Assembly: GCA_963971225.1 (NCBI GenBank) | Contig: OZ020267.1 | Location: 118,599,891-118,663,890, forward strand | Direction of reading: 5' to 3' | DNA: 64,000 nucleotides | DNA from: Melieria omissa | Taxonomy: Eukaryota > Arthropoda > Insecta > Diptera > Ulidiidae | Part shown: positions 20,908 to 32,778 of the stretch, piece by piece | Layout: each line of letters opens with the position of its first letter | Position numbering within the stretch: the stretch's first letter is position 1 | Translations under genes and position numbers: made by a program | Notes under the pieces: model-generated | Database searches by the model: none | What the model saw: only the letters and a program-made list of their open reading frames with translations | What the model was told of the DNA's origin: nothing

Positions 20908-22886
20908 ACAATGATAAGGTATGCCCGATAGGAGAGTACTTTTCATGTATTATAGGATGTCAATGTCAAATGGCTAAAATTAGAGGTGTTTTTGAGTGGA
21001 AGTCGTGCGCAGGGCTGCACAGAAAATACTGACAAGCATACCGTTTTTACAAAACATAGACATATTTTAAAAGATATTTTGTTTGCAATAAGTATAAAAA
21101 TGCTCATATTTCTGCAAAAACTATGTTTCGAACGTAGATTACATGTCCGGACCAGCTACTTGCAAAAAATATATAAAAAAATGAGTGCTGTAACTGCCTT
21201 TAACAGCATTTGTATTAGGAGCTTAAGTTCACTTTCTTTAAGTTTTATGTTTTTAAGGAAATAATTTAATTGCCGTTTACGGCCACAATTATTTTTTCCA
21301 GCATTTCTATTTTTTTCACTCACTCACTTTTTGAAATGAAAAACACAGAATCGAAGGAAGGTGAACAGTATACAGTAAACAAGATTTTAGCGCGGCTTTA
21401 CAAATATTAAAAAAAACATGTTAAATATATTCCCATATACATATTCCCTCCCAAAATGCAGCCCCCGCACTCATACGTCTGCATGAAAAAAGATAAAACA
21501 GATAGTTTTGCTTTGTGAAAAAGTGCTAAGTCCAGTGCACAAAAATAACGACAGAAAATGTGTTAAGTCACAAGTGTTAGTCTCTTCATTACTCCAAGAC
21601 AGAATTTAGCAAAATTAGTTAAAGAAATAAAACTATTACTTTTAATTTATATTTTTACATAATTATTTGTCTTTCATGTAACATTTGAAAAAGTGGATTT
21701 AGCACATTTTCCCTCTAAGCTAACGAAATAACTCAGTGCATATTTTTTCGTTTGTTTAGTATGAACATTTCAAAAACGTATGATATAAGGGAGAGGGCTG
21801 GGTTGTGAACCAGGCTGGGTTGTGAACCATTACTGTTTTTTCTTTCCCTAATTGACATATCGCCAATCTTTCAACTGTCAAGTTTGTCTTATGATATGAC
21901 TCTACTTTTGTGGTTACACCGAAGTACACACACGTATTGCTTGTGGCAGCAATCGAGTTTGAAAGACACCGTGTGTGAAAATCGACTGCGAAAACTTTTT
22001 TGCTTTTTTTAAAGTGCTATCCAAGTGACTGAAGTTATTGCAAAAATGTAAGTGTAACACATATTTATTTAGGGTATTGATTCTATTTTACGATCCAATA
22101 TTTGTTTATGTTGAAATATGATTGGAAGTGTCGTTATTTTAAAAGTTTCCAAAATGGCATCGTGGTTGGGCTGTGAACCACTGTGGGGGCTGGGTTATGA
22201 ACCACCTGGTTTTCGGACTACATTTGCACTAGGACGGTCAAATATCACCGGATTTATTAAAATAAAGTAATTTTATGTAATGTCACTCGATTTCGGTGAG
22301 TTCACTTGGAGTGGGCCAATGCGAGAACGCGTTCGTATGTCATATGCAAACATTGCGACACCGATTGGGATGAAAAAAAAAACAAATATTGAGCACTTGC
22401 ATTCATTGCGATTTTTTGGCCTAAGTGGCGTCATTATAACCTTTTTCACGTCTTGAGTCTTCCTGATTAAATAAATTTTCAACTTATTTCAAAATTATGG
22501 GTGTTTTCTTCGTATTTTTCGACTTTAATTGCGATTTGCCAGATGGTTCACAACCCAGCCACTTTTTTGGAAAAGCGTAAAATCACATCCTTAGAAAATT
22601 GGACGTAGAGAGTTAAATGTTAATCAAAATGGTAATCTGTCTTCATAACAAATTTGCGCGTTATATTTACCTTTCCAACGGTATCTTCGATTTTTCGATA
22701 TCTTTATTCTGTGAAAAGTTAGAGCCAAAAAACAAAACCCGGTTCACACCCCAGCCCTCTCCCTTACAATGAAAAAGGTATTAAATTTCCAGCGTACACA
22801 CAGCCCTAGTAACTCTGACAATTCCAAATGTAAACAAAGGAAAAAAGAGCGAGATTCCTTTAGTTGGCATACCTTGTTATTGACAT
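20908..22886. mobile_element. Candidate DNA element split by a nested MITE
   Basis: The left end ACAATGATAAGGTATGCC is imperfectly inverted at the right (GGCATACCTTGTTATTG). The left 250 bp also occurs at 30546-30840, sharing GAGAGTACTTTTCATGTATT, GTCGTGCGCA and ATTACATGTCCG. No transposase is seen. Boundaries are tentative. Confidence 0.45.
21788..22764. mobile_element. MITE with TA duplication and repeated GGTTGTGAACC motifs
   Basis: The TIR AGGGAGAGGGCTGGG is inverted at the right end (CCCAGCCCTCTCCCT), flanked by TA (21786-21787, 22765-22766). The motif CTGGGTTGTGAACCA or variants recur at 21797, 21812, 22170, 22190 and inverted at 22545 and 22740. Length is 977 bp, non-coding. Consistent with a Tc1/mariner-class MITE. 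Confidence 0.78.
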
Positions 22887-23165
22887 GATCGTAGACGAAC
22901 TGTCAAAATTTTGAATGAAACTCAGTTTACGCAAGCCTCGGAAAAATACACAAACAAAACGACACGTAAACAGCCTCGTAAAAGCAGACGAGTCATTCAG
23001 TGTTGCCAATTTGATACTAAATATATTAAAAACTATACACTTTTAAATGAATTCGACTTAAAGCCAACTGTAACTTATTTTTTTCCTGTAAAGTTTAAGT
23101 GAATAGTAGCAGGGCTGCATTTAAAGCAAAATTAAAAAAGTCACTGACTTCTCAAACTGATCTCG

Positions 23166-23894
23166 TTAAGGGGGTCTTCTACCTTGTTGGTTCAAAAAAA
23201 TCGATTTTATTTTTTTTGCAGTTTTGTGGCCTAGAAGGTACTAGAAATATAATATTCAAAGGGTATAACCGAAATCTTATTATTTCGGGGTTTTTAGAGT
23301 CATCGAATATAGCTCCGCATGCTGTTATCGCAGCGCTCATCGCCACTTTAAATGCAATTTCCCAAAAGTTGTGTTTTTGCAACTGGTTGGCAAGATATCT
23401 CGAGAACTAATTGATCAATTAACTAAAGTGATATATCAAAATTTGCGGAAAACATGTGGCTATCGTTTGACACGAGCTTTTTAGATTTTTTTCATTTTAA
23501 CGATTTTTACAGCTATTCTTGACCTTGAAAACGTAGACATTTTTGTTTGTTTGTTGCCTGTTTCGTGAAATTTTGGAATTTTTCAAAAACCTCGTGTCAA
23601 ACGATAGCCAAAGTCATAAAGAAACTAAATCATTTTGGTTTTTTTGTTTCAGACGACTTTCATGGGCTGAATCGTGACAACCGTTTTAGTATAAATTTTT
23701 CGTAAGGGACATTTCAAGGTCAAATCACGGTCAAACTAGAGACAGTAAAATTTCAGAAAAATTAATGTTGAAAGTATAGAAATAAACGAATTCAATGCAA
23801 AAAACCGAACCTTGATTGCATTATTGGTTCCCCTACAATCTATTGTCAAAAAACAGTATCAAAAACGAGGCCACAAGGTAGAAGACCCCCTTAA
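23166..23894. mobile_element. TTAA-bounded element, copy b
   Basis: TTAA occurs at both ends. The TIR GGGGGTCTTCTACCTTGT is perfect at both ends. An internal inverted repeat (GCTATCGTTTGACACGAG and its inverse about 140 bp on) forms a second hairpin, with a weaker equivalent in copy c. No intact frame. Confidence 0.83.
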
Positions 23895-23987
23895 TGTAAA
23901 TACAGTCGATTTTCCATAACTCGAATCACCAATATCCAAAGAAAAACTTCGACTTAAAGAATTTAATGTTTATTAAATGAAACTACA

Positions 23988-24125
23988 ATTCTGTGGTCAA
24001 AAACAATAATCGCTTAAGTCCATAAGTACTATTTTGAATAGCGCGCTTTAAAGAAATATGCTAACACCCCTAACTCAATGATGTCTTAAGTCGACTTTAG
24101 CGTTTTTGACCACAGAATTATATAG
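23988..24125. mobile_element. Small palindromic MITE, copy 1
   Basis: The ends AATTCTGTGGTCAAAAAC and inverted GTTTTTGACCACAGAATT enclose about 135 bp. The interior TAATCGCTTAAGTCC.TAAGTACTATTTTGA matches copy 60300-60437 in the opposite direction. Confidence 0.8.
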
Positions 24126-24457
24126 ACATGCTGATTACAAGTTAACGATAAAAAAAATAGATATAAGTGACAGAAAATAAACTTTTTTGTTATTTTCCAC
24201 GAAAACCGATTCTAGTTTGCCCATACCCTCTGCTACTATTTGTCAAGCCAAGCTGTGCTTGCCTTAAATTTATCGTCACCAAATCGCTTCGCAAACTCAA
24301 TTGCTTCCTCATTTAAATTCCTCCTGATATGAGCATGTTTTTATTTCTAGCTGCTGTCGAGGACATTTTTGCTTTGTCGATATTTTAAAACATTTCCCGA
24401 TTCGAATGACGCGTTTATTGCCTCTTTATTTTTTAAAATGGTGATAGCGATACCATA

Positions 24458-25872
24458 GAGTAAGTTCGGGTAATGTGATAAGGTCGGGTAATGTGATATA
24501 GTGGCTTACATATTTCACAAGTGCGTTGACCTGTTTCAAAATTAACCTTTTTAAAACATCATAAAAGCTAAAAAACTCGTGCTGCATGATTTTGGATGTA
24601 TTTGCTTAAAAAGTTTACAGTCAGTGTGATGAAGTGCTTTGAGTAGTGCTTGCACAAGTTTTTGGTCATTAAATTTGAAAGCATAAAAGGTCAAAAAAAT
24701 TATTATTAGAAAGTTCGAGGCTAATCAGAAGTAAATCAGTGATATCGATTATGAGTTTGCGAGGTACGGTCTTCTTAACAAAATTATTATTGTTCTTTTA
24801 TAATATTTTTTTCGCAAAAAGTAAATTTCGGGTAATGTGATATAGTACATCACAGTAGCCAAACTTATGACAGTAGTAATATTTGTATACAAAAATGTAT
24901 ATATGCTTAATTTTATAATATTTGAATAGGAATAATCTCAAAAATCTGCTGTGGTTACGTTTTAGATAAAAAACTAGTGTCCGACCGAAACCACTTTTTT
25001 GGACCGAAACCGAATATTCGGTTTTTTTTTAATATTCGGCCGAAACCGAAAAATTCTATTTGAAATAAAAATGACCATATCAAGCAATTTGTGTTTTAAA
25101 AAAAAAAATTTACTTCAAGTAAATAAACAAAAAACCAACAAACATAACATAAATAAATAAATACTTATTAATAAAAACAATCCATTATTTTTTAAAAGCA
25201 TAAACATAAAAAAAATCCTTACTTGCTAATATTCGAAATTAAATAAGTTAATATTATATACTAAAAAAGGAGTTTATTAACATTTATGGGATCTAAGTTA
25301 TTCCTTCGCTGTGTTTCGCAACAAGAAAATAAAATGTAAAAAATATTCTACTATTTCTCGGTTTCGGCTTTTCGGTCATATTTTGGCCGAAACTGAAACC
25401 GAAACCAAAACCATTAATTTGGGCCGAAACCGAAACCGAATATTCGGTCGGACACTAAAAAAAACCCATGAAATCATGTTTCTCGACACAAATTTTGAAC
25501 CCTTGGTTTACCCCGTCATATTGTGATTTTCGTAAAAAAATTAGAATCACGTCTCTAATTATTTTTGATTTGGAGTATTTTGACCAAGTTTGAAACTAAT
25601 AGGTCTGTTAAATAACGTTTTTTCGGGTATATCACATCACCCGCCGATGTGATATACCATTACCCGCCACTTTTTTCAGACGCCAATTTTTGAATACTTT
25701 CATTTTTAATTAAAAAACCTGTCTACAGTTTATCTTAAAGAGTTAATAATCTTAGATATACTAAATAATGTGTCAGTGAGCAGTTTGAGACCAAAAATAG
25801 TGTCTTTTAAGGCAAAGAGTGTCGGGAATTGCCGTAAAACAAACAGGTATATCACATTACCCGAACTTACTC
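24458..25872. mobile_element. DNA element with TA duplication, outer of a nested pair
   Basis: A 23-bp perfect TIR starts GAGTAAGTTCGGGTAATGTG. TA flanks both sides (24456-24457, 25873-25874). The subterminal motif CGGGTAATGTGATATA recurs at about 24485 and 24832 and inverted at about 25630-25670. About 930 bp remain without the nested element. No transposase frame. Tc1/mariner-class by target site. Confidence 0.8.
24975..25457. mobile_element. Nested hAT-like MITE with ACCGAAACCGAA repeats
   Basis: The ends are TAGTGTCCGACCGAAACC and inverted GGTCGGACACTA. Subterminal GAAACCGAATATTCGG palindromes lie near both ends. Flanks TAAAAAAC and AAAAAAAC agree in 7 of 8 bases, as an 8-bp hAT duplication would, though they are low complexity. 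Confidence 0.68.
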
Positions 25873-25908
25873 TACTTCTCAGCCACTTCCTTTTTTCTAG
25901 ATCCAATC

Positions 25909-25944
25909 CTTCCTTTTTTCCTTTTTTCCTTTTTTCCTTTTTTC
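25909..25944. repeat. Simple repeat (CCTTTTTT)n
   Basis: Four to five copies of an 8-bp pyrimidine unit on the + strand. Confidence 0.9.
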
Positions 25945-26139
25945 GATAAGTTTGAATTTTTCTTCAAGCAATAAACATTTCAATACATGTTTTGATGCCA
26001 TGGTAAATAATATTGCATTGATTTTCACATTGATTAGCAAGTGCGACTGACACACAAAAGGACCAAAATATGTCATGTAAGGAAAACATACAATTTTCCT
26101 CTTTCATTTAATACCCATATCTTCATTATTGTACATTTG

Positions 26140-26660
26140 AAAATATTTAAAAAGGACTTTGGGTCAGAAAATGAAAAACTGACTATGCCAGGTTACAATA
26201 TATGACCTCTAGTTGCACGTCTATATCAACATTTGGATGGGTCTCTGCAAAAAAAGAATCGTTCGCACGGTGTAATAAATGTGAAGTTTGTGTTTTAACT
26301 AAGTGCTTCATAACTTTGTCATTTTTCGTTCAATTCTATTGATGTTAGGCTTAATATTTGCTCAAATAATATATATTTCATCTTATATTTTAAAGCCAGA
26401 GGAGATAAAATATTTATCTATAAAACAATCATTCGAAAATTTATGATTTTTGAAAATGGTCGAAAAAATCACATTTTTACTTCTCCAAATTTAATCTGAT
26501 TTGAATAATCACTAAAAAGGCTAAGGTATTATCTTCGTTTTTCGAAGATTTTTCGAAAACACTTCTTAAAACAATGTTTTGATTTTCAATTTCCTTTTCA
26601 TTCAGGGGACCAAAGTTAGTCTAGAAAACCTTTTCATTTTTAGGTGCATTTTTCGTGTCG
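26140..26660. repeat. Relic related to the 907-bp foldback and to the Mob3 intron repeat
   Basis: The part ending TCGCACGGTGTAATA (26272) matches the right end of the foldback at 31240-32146. The following 380 bp match 2030-2440 (GGCTAAGGTATTATCTTC, CAAAGTTAGTCTAGAAAA). No coding sequence. Confidence 0.6.
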
Positions 26661-27701
26661 AATAGTGTAATTATTTTAAATCCGTTGGCTTACCTTATCC
26701 ACTGGTTGACTCTTCGACGACTCGTTTTTCTGACTTAATGGCTATGTCGATAAGCAAAGCTGCTGTTTTTGGAATAAGCACCATTTTTGCGAAGATCTTT
26801 AGACACCAATGCATCCAGAGAGCACACTGTTTCGATGAAATGGTTCCCAAATTTATGATTAAACTAATACTTTTCCAACGCAATGGACTTTGGGAATGTT
26901 TGGATTATCTATTTATGCTTTGGAAGAGAGATACGACCGTATGATCGGATGATCGATGTCCTTCTCTAAAGTTCACCTCGTTACATAAATTCTTCGGGAA
27001 CTGGGTCAGTTCAGAAATGTTTTGTTTAAACCAATGCAATAATTTCTTAAATGCTTAATTTAATATTAACGATGTTAATTATGAGGTTTGAGTCTGCTTA
27101 GATGCGTTGTGTTCCGAATAAAACATGTATAGGAATGTATGATGCTCTACTCTTCTCGCATATCACAGTACTTATTTATGAATGCATATGGATGCGCGTA
27201 CCTATGTACATACATACATACTTATATATGTATGTGTAGGTGTAGGTGAGTACTATAGCTATAATGAATATTGCACAACTACGGAAAAGTTCTCTCAGCA
27301 TATTAGTTGTGGTATTTCTCCCATTCACACCCCAATATAAAGGACTCTAATGGCATGCGCGAACAATCCGGGTAACACTTGAGGGTGATTTGCAGCATAT
27401 TCAGACGCTTCTATTTGACTGTAATTTCAATTATATTCAAGATAGTAACTTGTAAGCACCTTTTTTATATACGAAAAGCACTTGTTTAATGAATTTTCCG
27501 GTGGTACATTCGCTTGTGTTACTTTGTACATATATGTTTGTTCGTGTGAGCAGTTACAATTGCTGATCAAACCAATTCAATCAGCTCTAAGGATAAAGTG
27601 AATTTACATTTGTATGGAAATATCAGCCAGAAAATTTTATCAAAGCAAAATTCGTGATTTGTGCTATAAGTGTGTAGTGACGGAGATAATTGCGAGCAGA
27701 A
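26661..27701 (+). promoter_or_regulatory. Upstream region and probable 5' UTR of Shox
   Basis: This is the sequence immediately upstream of the Shox start codon. It contains an ACAT/TATG microsatellite at about 27200-27240 and no convincing gene. No TATA box or initiator can be assigned from sequence alone. An upstream non-coding exon could lie here or further left. Confidence 0.35.
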
Positions 27702-28071
27702 ATGGAGCAACTAGCTCAGTTTGTAACTAAATCTTTCGAATTTTCAAACGCCCGTATTCAGGACAAACTAATATCTCCTGTTCAAGGAAGTGCTTTAATG
27801 GACCAATATCCACAGAGGACCGACTTTGTTCGCAACGTTATCGAAAAGTGCTATAATGATAATGTCGATGAAGACTCTGTTGACATCGATATAACAAATT
27901 TACCAGGTGCAGAACAAGCTCATAATTCATCTACGTCCCAATTAAAGCCCCTACCTCTTTTAAAAATACGGTCTATTGATTCTGTGTGTGATTTAATACG
28001 ACCCACCAAAAATTGGCTGATATCAGATACATTGCAAAAAAATAAAAATGCGAACCATGTAAAGCCCAAAG
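27702..28071 (+). CDS. Shox: Shox exon 1, N-terminus
   Basis: The ATG at 27702 begins MEQLAQFVTKSFEF, which matches the conserved N-terminus of SHOX/SHOX2 proteins (human SHOX starts MEELTAFVSKSFD). An upstream in-frame TTG at 27690 is not used as a start. The exon has 370 nt (123 codons plus one base) and ends at the strong donor AAAG|GTAAGG. Residues 15-123 are polar and without a known domain. Shox is a nuclear transcription factor, and the DNA-binding homeodomain is encoded by exons 3 and 4. Assignment is firm because the protein reads in frame through all four exons. Confidence 0.9.
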
Positions 28072-29903
28072 GTAAGGTAATTTATTGTTTTTATTTTTAT
28101 TAATTGGAATGGATACCGGGCTTTTAGCTTTTTTATTATTTTAATAACGTTCTTAACACACACGCGGACTAACACAGGACCAGAAAATCACTTTGTTATA
28201 TTGAATTTATTATAAGAAATCACTGACCACTCAAAAAATGCAACTGTTGTCAAATGAGACTTGCTTTTTTCCCTTTTTATTGGTTTCTCTTATGTTATAT
28301 AGAATTTGATATATCTAAAACACATGATAGTTGGATTTCCAGTTGCAAATATGGAAATTTGCTGTAAGGAGATTAAAACCCATTAAGAAGAGAACCGAAA
28401 AGCTGTATTCTTGAAACCAAATTCTAATACGGAGAGTTTCGTTGCATAGAATTTTTATACTGACTGTATTTCATTCATTTAACAACAAATGATGATTTAT
28501 AGTATATATATTTATGTAGGAGATGCAGTTATAACGTTGTGTTAATAGAATATTGGTTAAGAATGAATATTGAGTTGGAGGATAAATTTAAATTTATCAA
28601 GCTTATAAGTGCCATATAAACACGCATCACAACTGTGGAATAATCCCTCTTTGAAGTGTGTAGATGCGCGTGTCCACTTCGATGAAATAGGAAATTACGA
28701 GATTAGTTTGCTTATTTCTTTTCCGATTCTCAACCCATTTCGTACAATTGCTTTTGTAAGGAATCATATAAATTGTTAATGTGTGTGGTTTTTTTTAATG
28801 ATAAACCTGTATAATCTGAACATTATGGTTTTTATTAAACTAAGATCTATTGGATTTCTAATAAAATATTTTGTTGCCATATCACACCTTCCCTATTAAA
28901 GCTGAGCGGACATAGGAAAAACCTAACACTTGCGTTAACAAATAAATGGCCAGTTCCCTACGTTGTGCTTTTTAGTACAACAGATACAATTTATAAAAAA
29001 ATAACTTTAAAGGGTTTATAAATTGTTACAGTAGAACAACATAGCTTTTTCTGGTAAATTAACGCAACGCGCGCATTTACGCGCACACAAATGTAGAAAC
29101 GATAGGATGTGTGAGACAAAAATTTTAAATTGGGACCCGGGGTTGTACTAAATCTGTTGGAAAATGTCAGAAACCCTTCACAGCATTAAGTATGTTTTGA
29201 TAATTTCTTCGCATCGTAACGCCTTTTGGTGTTCCTGAGCGAGTGAAACTTCTGTGCTTCATTTGTATGGATAAAATGTGTGGCCAAGAAAACTTCAACA
29301 ATTGTCTTTTCGGGCAGATTTGTGGACAGCTTGCTAATTTCATCTAAACATGAATCATAAGTCTTTGAATATAAGCGCAGCAGTTAAAAAAAACAACGCG
29401 ATTCAGATCACTACGGGTAAATCGACAATAGAAGCGAGTAAGGCGCTCTCCAATTGCAAATATAAATCATATTATCTGCCAAAAAATGGCGGCAGAAACA
29501 AAAATAATCGTATTAGTTGTATTGCATCAAAAAGTATAGAACATAAAGAGTGTGCTCACGTACAAGCAAAAATTTGAATGCGGGTGATGATATGGCAACC
29601 CAACTTCATGATGCGGGGGGTAGGCAACAAGAGGGAACACTTGAAATGAGAGCACAATGCACTGAGCACAAATCATAGCAACACAAATGCTGCGTCTGTG
29701 CTCACTCGTTCATTCTCGCACAATTGTGTGAGCATATGATCATATTGCACCATTGAAAGAAGAGGAGAGTGATTGTTGGACTTTGTTGTTATCATGCTGG
29801 TCGTTGGGCAATTGAAATATTTCATTTTTAGCTTGAGGCATGGTTCAATAATAAGGTTATAGCATCCCCGCAACACCAAAAACCACATGTATTTTGTTGG
29901 TAG
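28072..29903 (+). other. First part of Shox intron 1, no gene recognised
   Basis: AT-rich intron sequence. A 75-codon open frame at 29350-29577 is lysine/asparagine-rich and resembles no family, so it is probably chance. Repeats of GAGCACA near 29650-29700 are minor. Confidence 0.4.
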
Positions 29904-30117
29904 GATCGTTTATCGCTACTGTCAAAATCAGCTGATATTTTCCGACGAAAGAGGGAGAAACTGAAAACAAACAAAACTGATTGTTCCCAGACGGTGCTGT
30001 ATTTGAGTGAAAAAAGGGGAAAAGTGCTCAGGTCAGTTGTTTTCAGTCAGGTATTTTCATTTCAACCGATGCGGCAACACAGCACACCGACGATTTTGAC
30101 AAAAGCGATAAACGATC
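29904..30117. mobile_element. Short MITE in Shox intron 1
   Basis: GATCGTTTATCGCTACTGTC at the left is inverted at the right (GACAAAAGCGATAAACGATC), with AAAATC continuing the match. Length is 214 bp, non-coding. Confidence 0.6.
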
Positions 30118-30545
30118 AGCTGGTGGCTTGCTACAACCTTGTAGTTCAGCCATGGTGATGTCCATTTGCTGGCGACAAATAAATGCAGAAATTCGCACAA
30201 AAAATTATTGAGCGACCAAAGCGCCAACCAGTCAATGTACAAACATCGGCGTATCCAGGAACAAATTTAGAGACATAAATACATTTGAAGATTCATATTA
30301 TAGAGATCAAATAGATAAGAATACTGAGTTCTATATATGTATAGAATATAGAATTTCGATTTTAAGGGGGCGCAAATACCGATCCGTTGTCCTTACCCTA
30401 ATACGCCCATGTGTACACAGGTGAAGCGGCACTTTCATTTCATGTGTGACTGTTGGGTGAGTGTGCTTCAGTTTGCACAGCCAATGAGCGCAATCTGAAG
30501 CGCTCGCTCTCCTACTGGCACCGCTCTTTCTCTTTTGTGGCTTCA

Positions 30546-30840
30546 CCCCGCACATGGTACAATGGGAGAGTACTTTTCATGTATTATGGGATGTCAATGT
30601 CAAACGGGAAATATTAGAAGTGCTTATGAATGGGAGTCGTGCGCAAAATTTTAAAAGGTATCTTTTTCTTTGCGAAAAATTAAAAAATGAACGCAAATTA
30701 CATGTCCGAACAGTAAACAACACAGTTCGACAGTTCGGTTTTCGGAAGCTTTGTTGGTGTCCGGTTGCAAAGTACAACCGGACACAAAAATGTCCGGTCG
30801 TACGTAAACTTGCCAAGAAAGTATTTATTAATATGTAGAA
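30546..30840 (+). repeat. Repeat copy of 20905-21200
   Basis: It shares GGTACAATG, GAGAGTACTTTTCATGTATT, GGATGTCAATGTCAAA, GTCGTGCGCA and ATTACATGTCCG in the same order. It also includes an inverted CGACAGTTCGG/TCCGGTTGCAAAG section. Probably a fragment of a DNA element. Confidence 0.55.
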
Positions 30841-31239
30841 ATGAGAAATTGTTTTATTTGCTGTTACGGTTTTACTCAAAAATCTATAATTATTATAAAT
30901 GCAACATCATATACATGTACTAAACAATATTGCAACGCTCTACATTCAGCTGTGCTATACAATAGTTGGTAACACTTTTGAATCAGCTGTGATTTCCTTT
31001 TGTTATTTTGATTATTTTCATCGTGCGGATACAAACGTTGTAATTTAAATTGAAAGAGTAAAATGAGCGGATTATCTTAAAACATTCAAAAACGTAACTG
31101 CAATTTTAGTGATGAATGGATTTTTAACAGGGACTTAACTATTATAAGTTTTTTAAGAAAATGTAAATGAAAATGCTACAATGTACATAAATAACAATGC
31201 AATGCACTTACAATGCAACATATATTTTTTTGTTGATTA

Positions 31240-32146
31240 CACCGTGCGACAAAAATGAAAAAATTTTTTCACACTGGAAAAAATCCATATAGGCGTGAAA
31301 CTAGAGACCAAACATAGTAATACTGCGTACTCAGCTTTTCATTTCTACATCCTTTTAAAAGGACTTCAAAATTTTGAAGAGGATACAAAATAAAAAAAAT
31401 ACTAAACCTCGTTGGAATATGGCGATATGTATATCAAATGAAAGAGGAAGGACTCAAGAATAAAAAAAAACTGATTTTTTATCTATTTGTAAAAATATGA
31501 TATGAAAACGGTCCTTTAAAATTTTAAATCCTTTATATCCTTGAAAATTTATAACGAATTTTCTTGAAAAGTATGTATGTTAGAACCCAAAACCTCCTTG
31601 ATGACGTGTTAAAATTTCATTATTCTCGCTTAATTTATGTTGTATCTATTTATTATTTAAAATACTGATACGCAAATAAATTCGAATTTTTGTATTTCAT
31701 TAAACTTGCAGGTTCCCCCTTTTTTTAAATAACTTTCGAACCAACAAAGTTAGAGTAATGAAATTTTGACACGTTATCAAGGAGATTTTGGGTTCTTACA
31801 TACTTACTTTTCAAGAAAATTCGTTATAAATTTTAAAGGATATAAAGGATTAAAATTTTCAAAGGACCTTTTTCATATCCTTTTTTTACAAATAGATAAA
31901 AGATCAGTTTTATTTAAATTCTTGAGCCTTTCTTCTTTCATCTGATATACATATCACCATATTCCAACGAGGTTTAGTATTTATTATATTTTTTTTTTAT
32001 TTTTTATCCCCTTCAAAATTTTGAAGTCCTTTTAAAAGGACAAAGGATGTAGAAATGAAAAACTGAGTACGCAGTATACTATGTTTGGTCTCTAGTTTAA
32101 CGCCCATATGGATTTTTTCTAGTGTGAAAAATGCTGTCGCACGGTG
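31240..32146. mobile_element. 907-bp foldback element in Shox intron 1
   Basis: The ends CACCGTGCGAC and GTCGCACGGTG are flanked by TTA on both sides. The arms (about 31240-31650 and 31735-32146) are inverted copies for about 410 bp with few differences. Shared landmarks are CATCCTTTTAAAAGGACTTC, CATATAGG-type, and AACCTCGTTGGAATATGG. The spacer is about 85 bp. No coding sequence. Confidence 0.88.
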
Positions 32147-32778
32147 TTATAATTAATATTTGCGACACTTAATTTTTACGTTGCGTAATAACTGTTGAGA
32201 GAATCAAATTTTTTCGTTCTCGATAGGTTTTGGGAGTTTTTTGTTTACGTTGATTCATATCTTTTATTTATGGCTTTTTATTTACGTTATCGATTACTAC
32301 TATTTTGAGAAAATTTTTTTTACGTTGCTTTATAACTTTTATTTATGATTTTTTTAATTTACGTAACCGATAACTACATTTTTAGAATGAAAAACATAAA
32401 AAACATATTTTTGAATGGTAGTTATGAATTAAGGAATTCAATTTGTTTGCCTTTTTAATTCTTTTTTTTCTCATATTTATGGTAATTGTTAACATTTTGC
32501 TTACTGCTCTTTTGTGGATTTTTGTTGTTTTATTTGTTAATTAATTTTTTTGTAAATCATATGAATAATATAACACATACAACATACATAGATCGTTTGT
32601 GTTTTAATTAAATTGTGGAAAACAATTTTTAATACCGGGCCCCCCACCCTTTTAAAGCATGTTATAAAAGTTTGTCCGGTTTTCAAAAACTATCAGCAGC
32701 TCCTGCTTAGTTCGCTCAAATCTTGCAACATAATAAATACTAAATAATCAAATCAGTGGAATTTGTAAAGGATATGTA

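Noticed and set aside
26695..26883. Transposase fragment on the minus strand
   Set aside because: Translation looked vaguely transposase-like but has no recognisable catalytic or HTH motif.
27690..27701. Upstream TTG start extending Shox by four residues
   Set aside because: The ATG at 27702 gives the conserved MEQLAQFVTKSF start, and nothing supports the extension.
28076..28081. Second donor GTAATT just after the exon 1 donor
   Set aside because: AAAG|GTAAGG is the better donor and gives the correct phase to exon 2.
29350..29577. 75-codon Lys/Asn-rich open frame in Shox intron 1
   Set aside because: No family resemblance, no splice sites matching Shox phases, composition expected of AT-rich intron.
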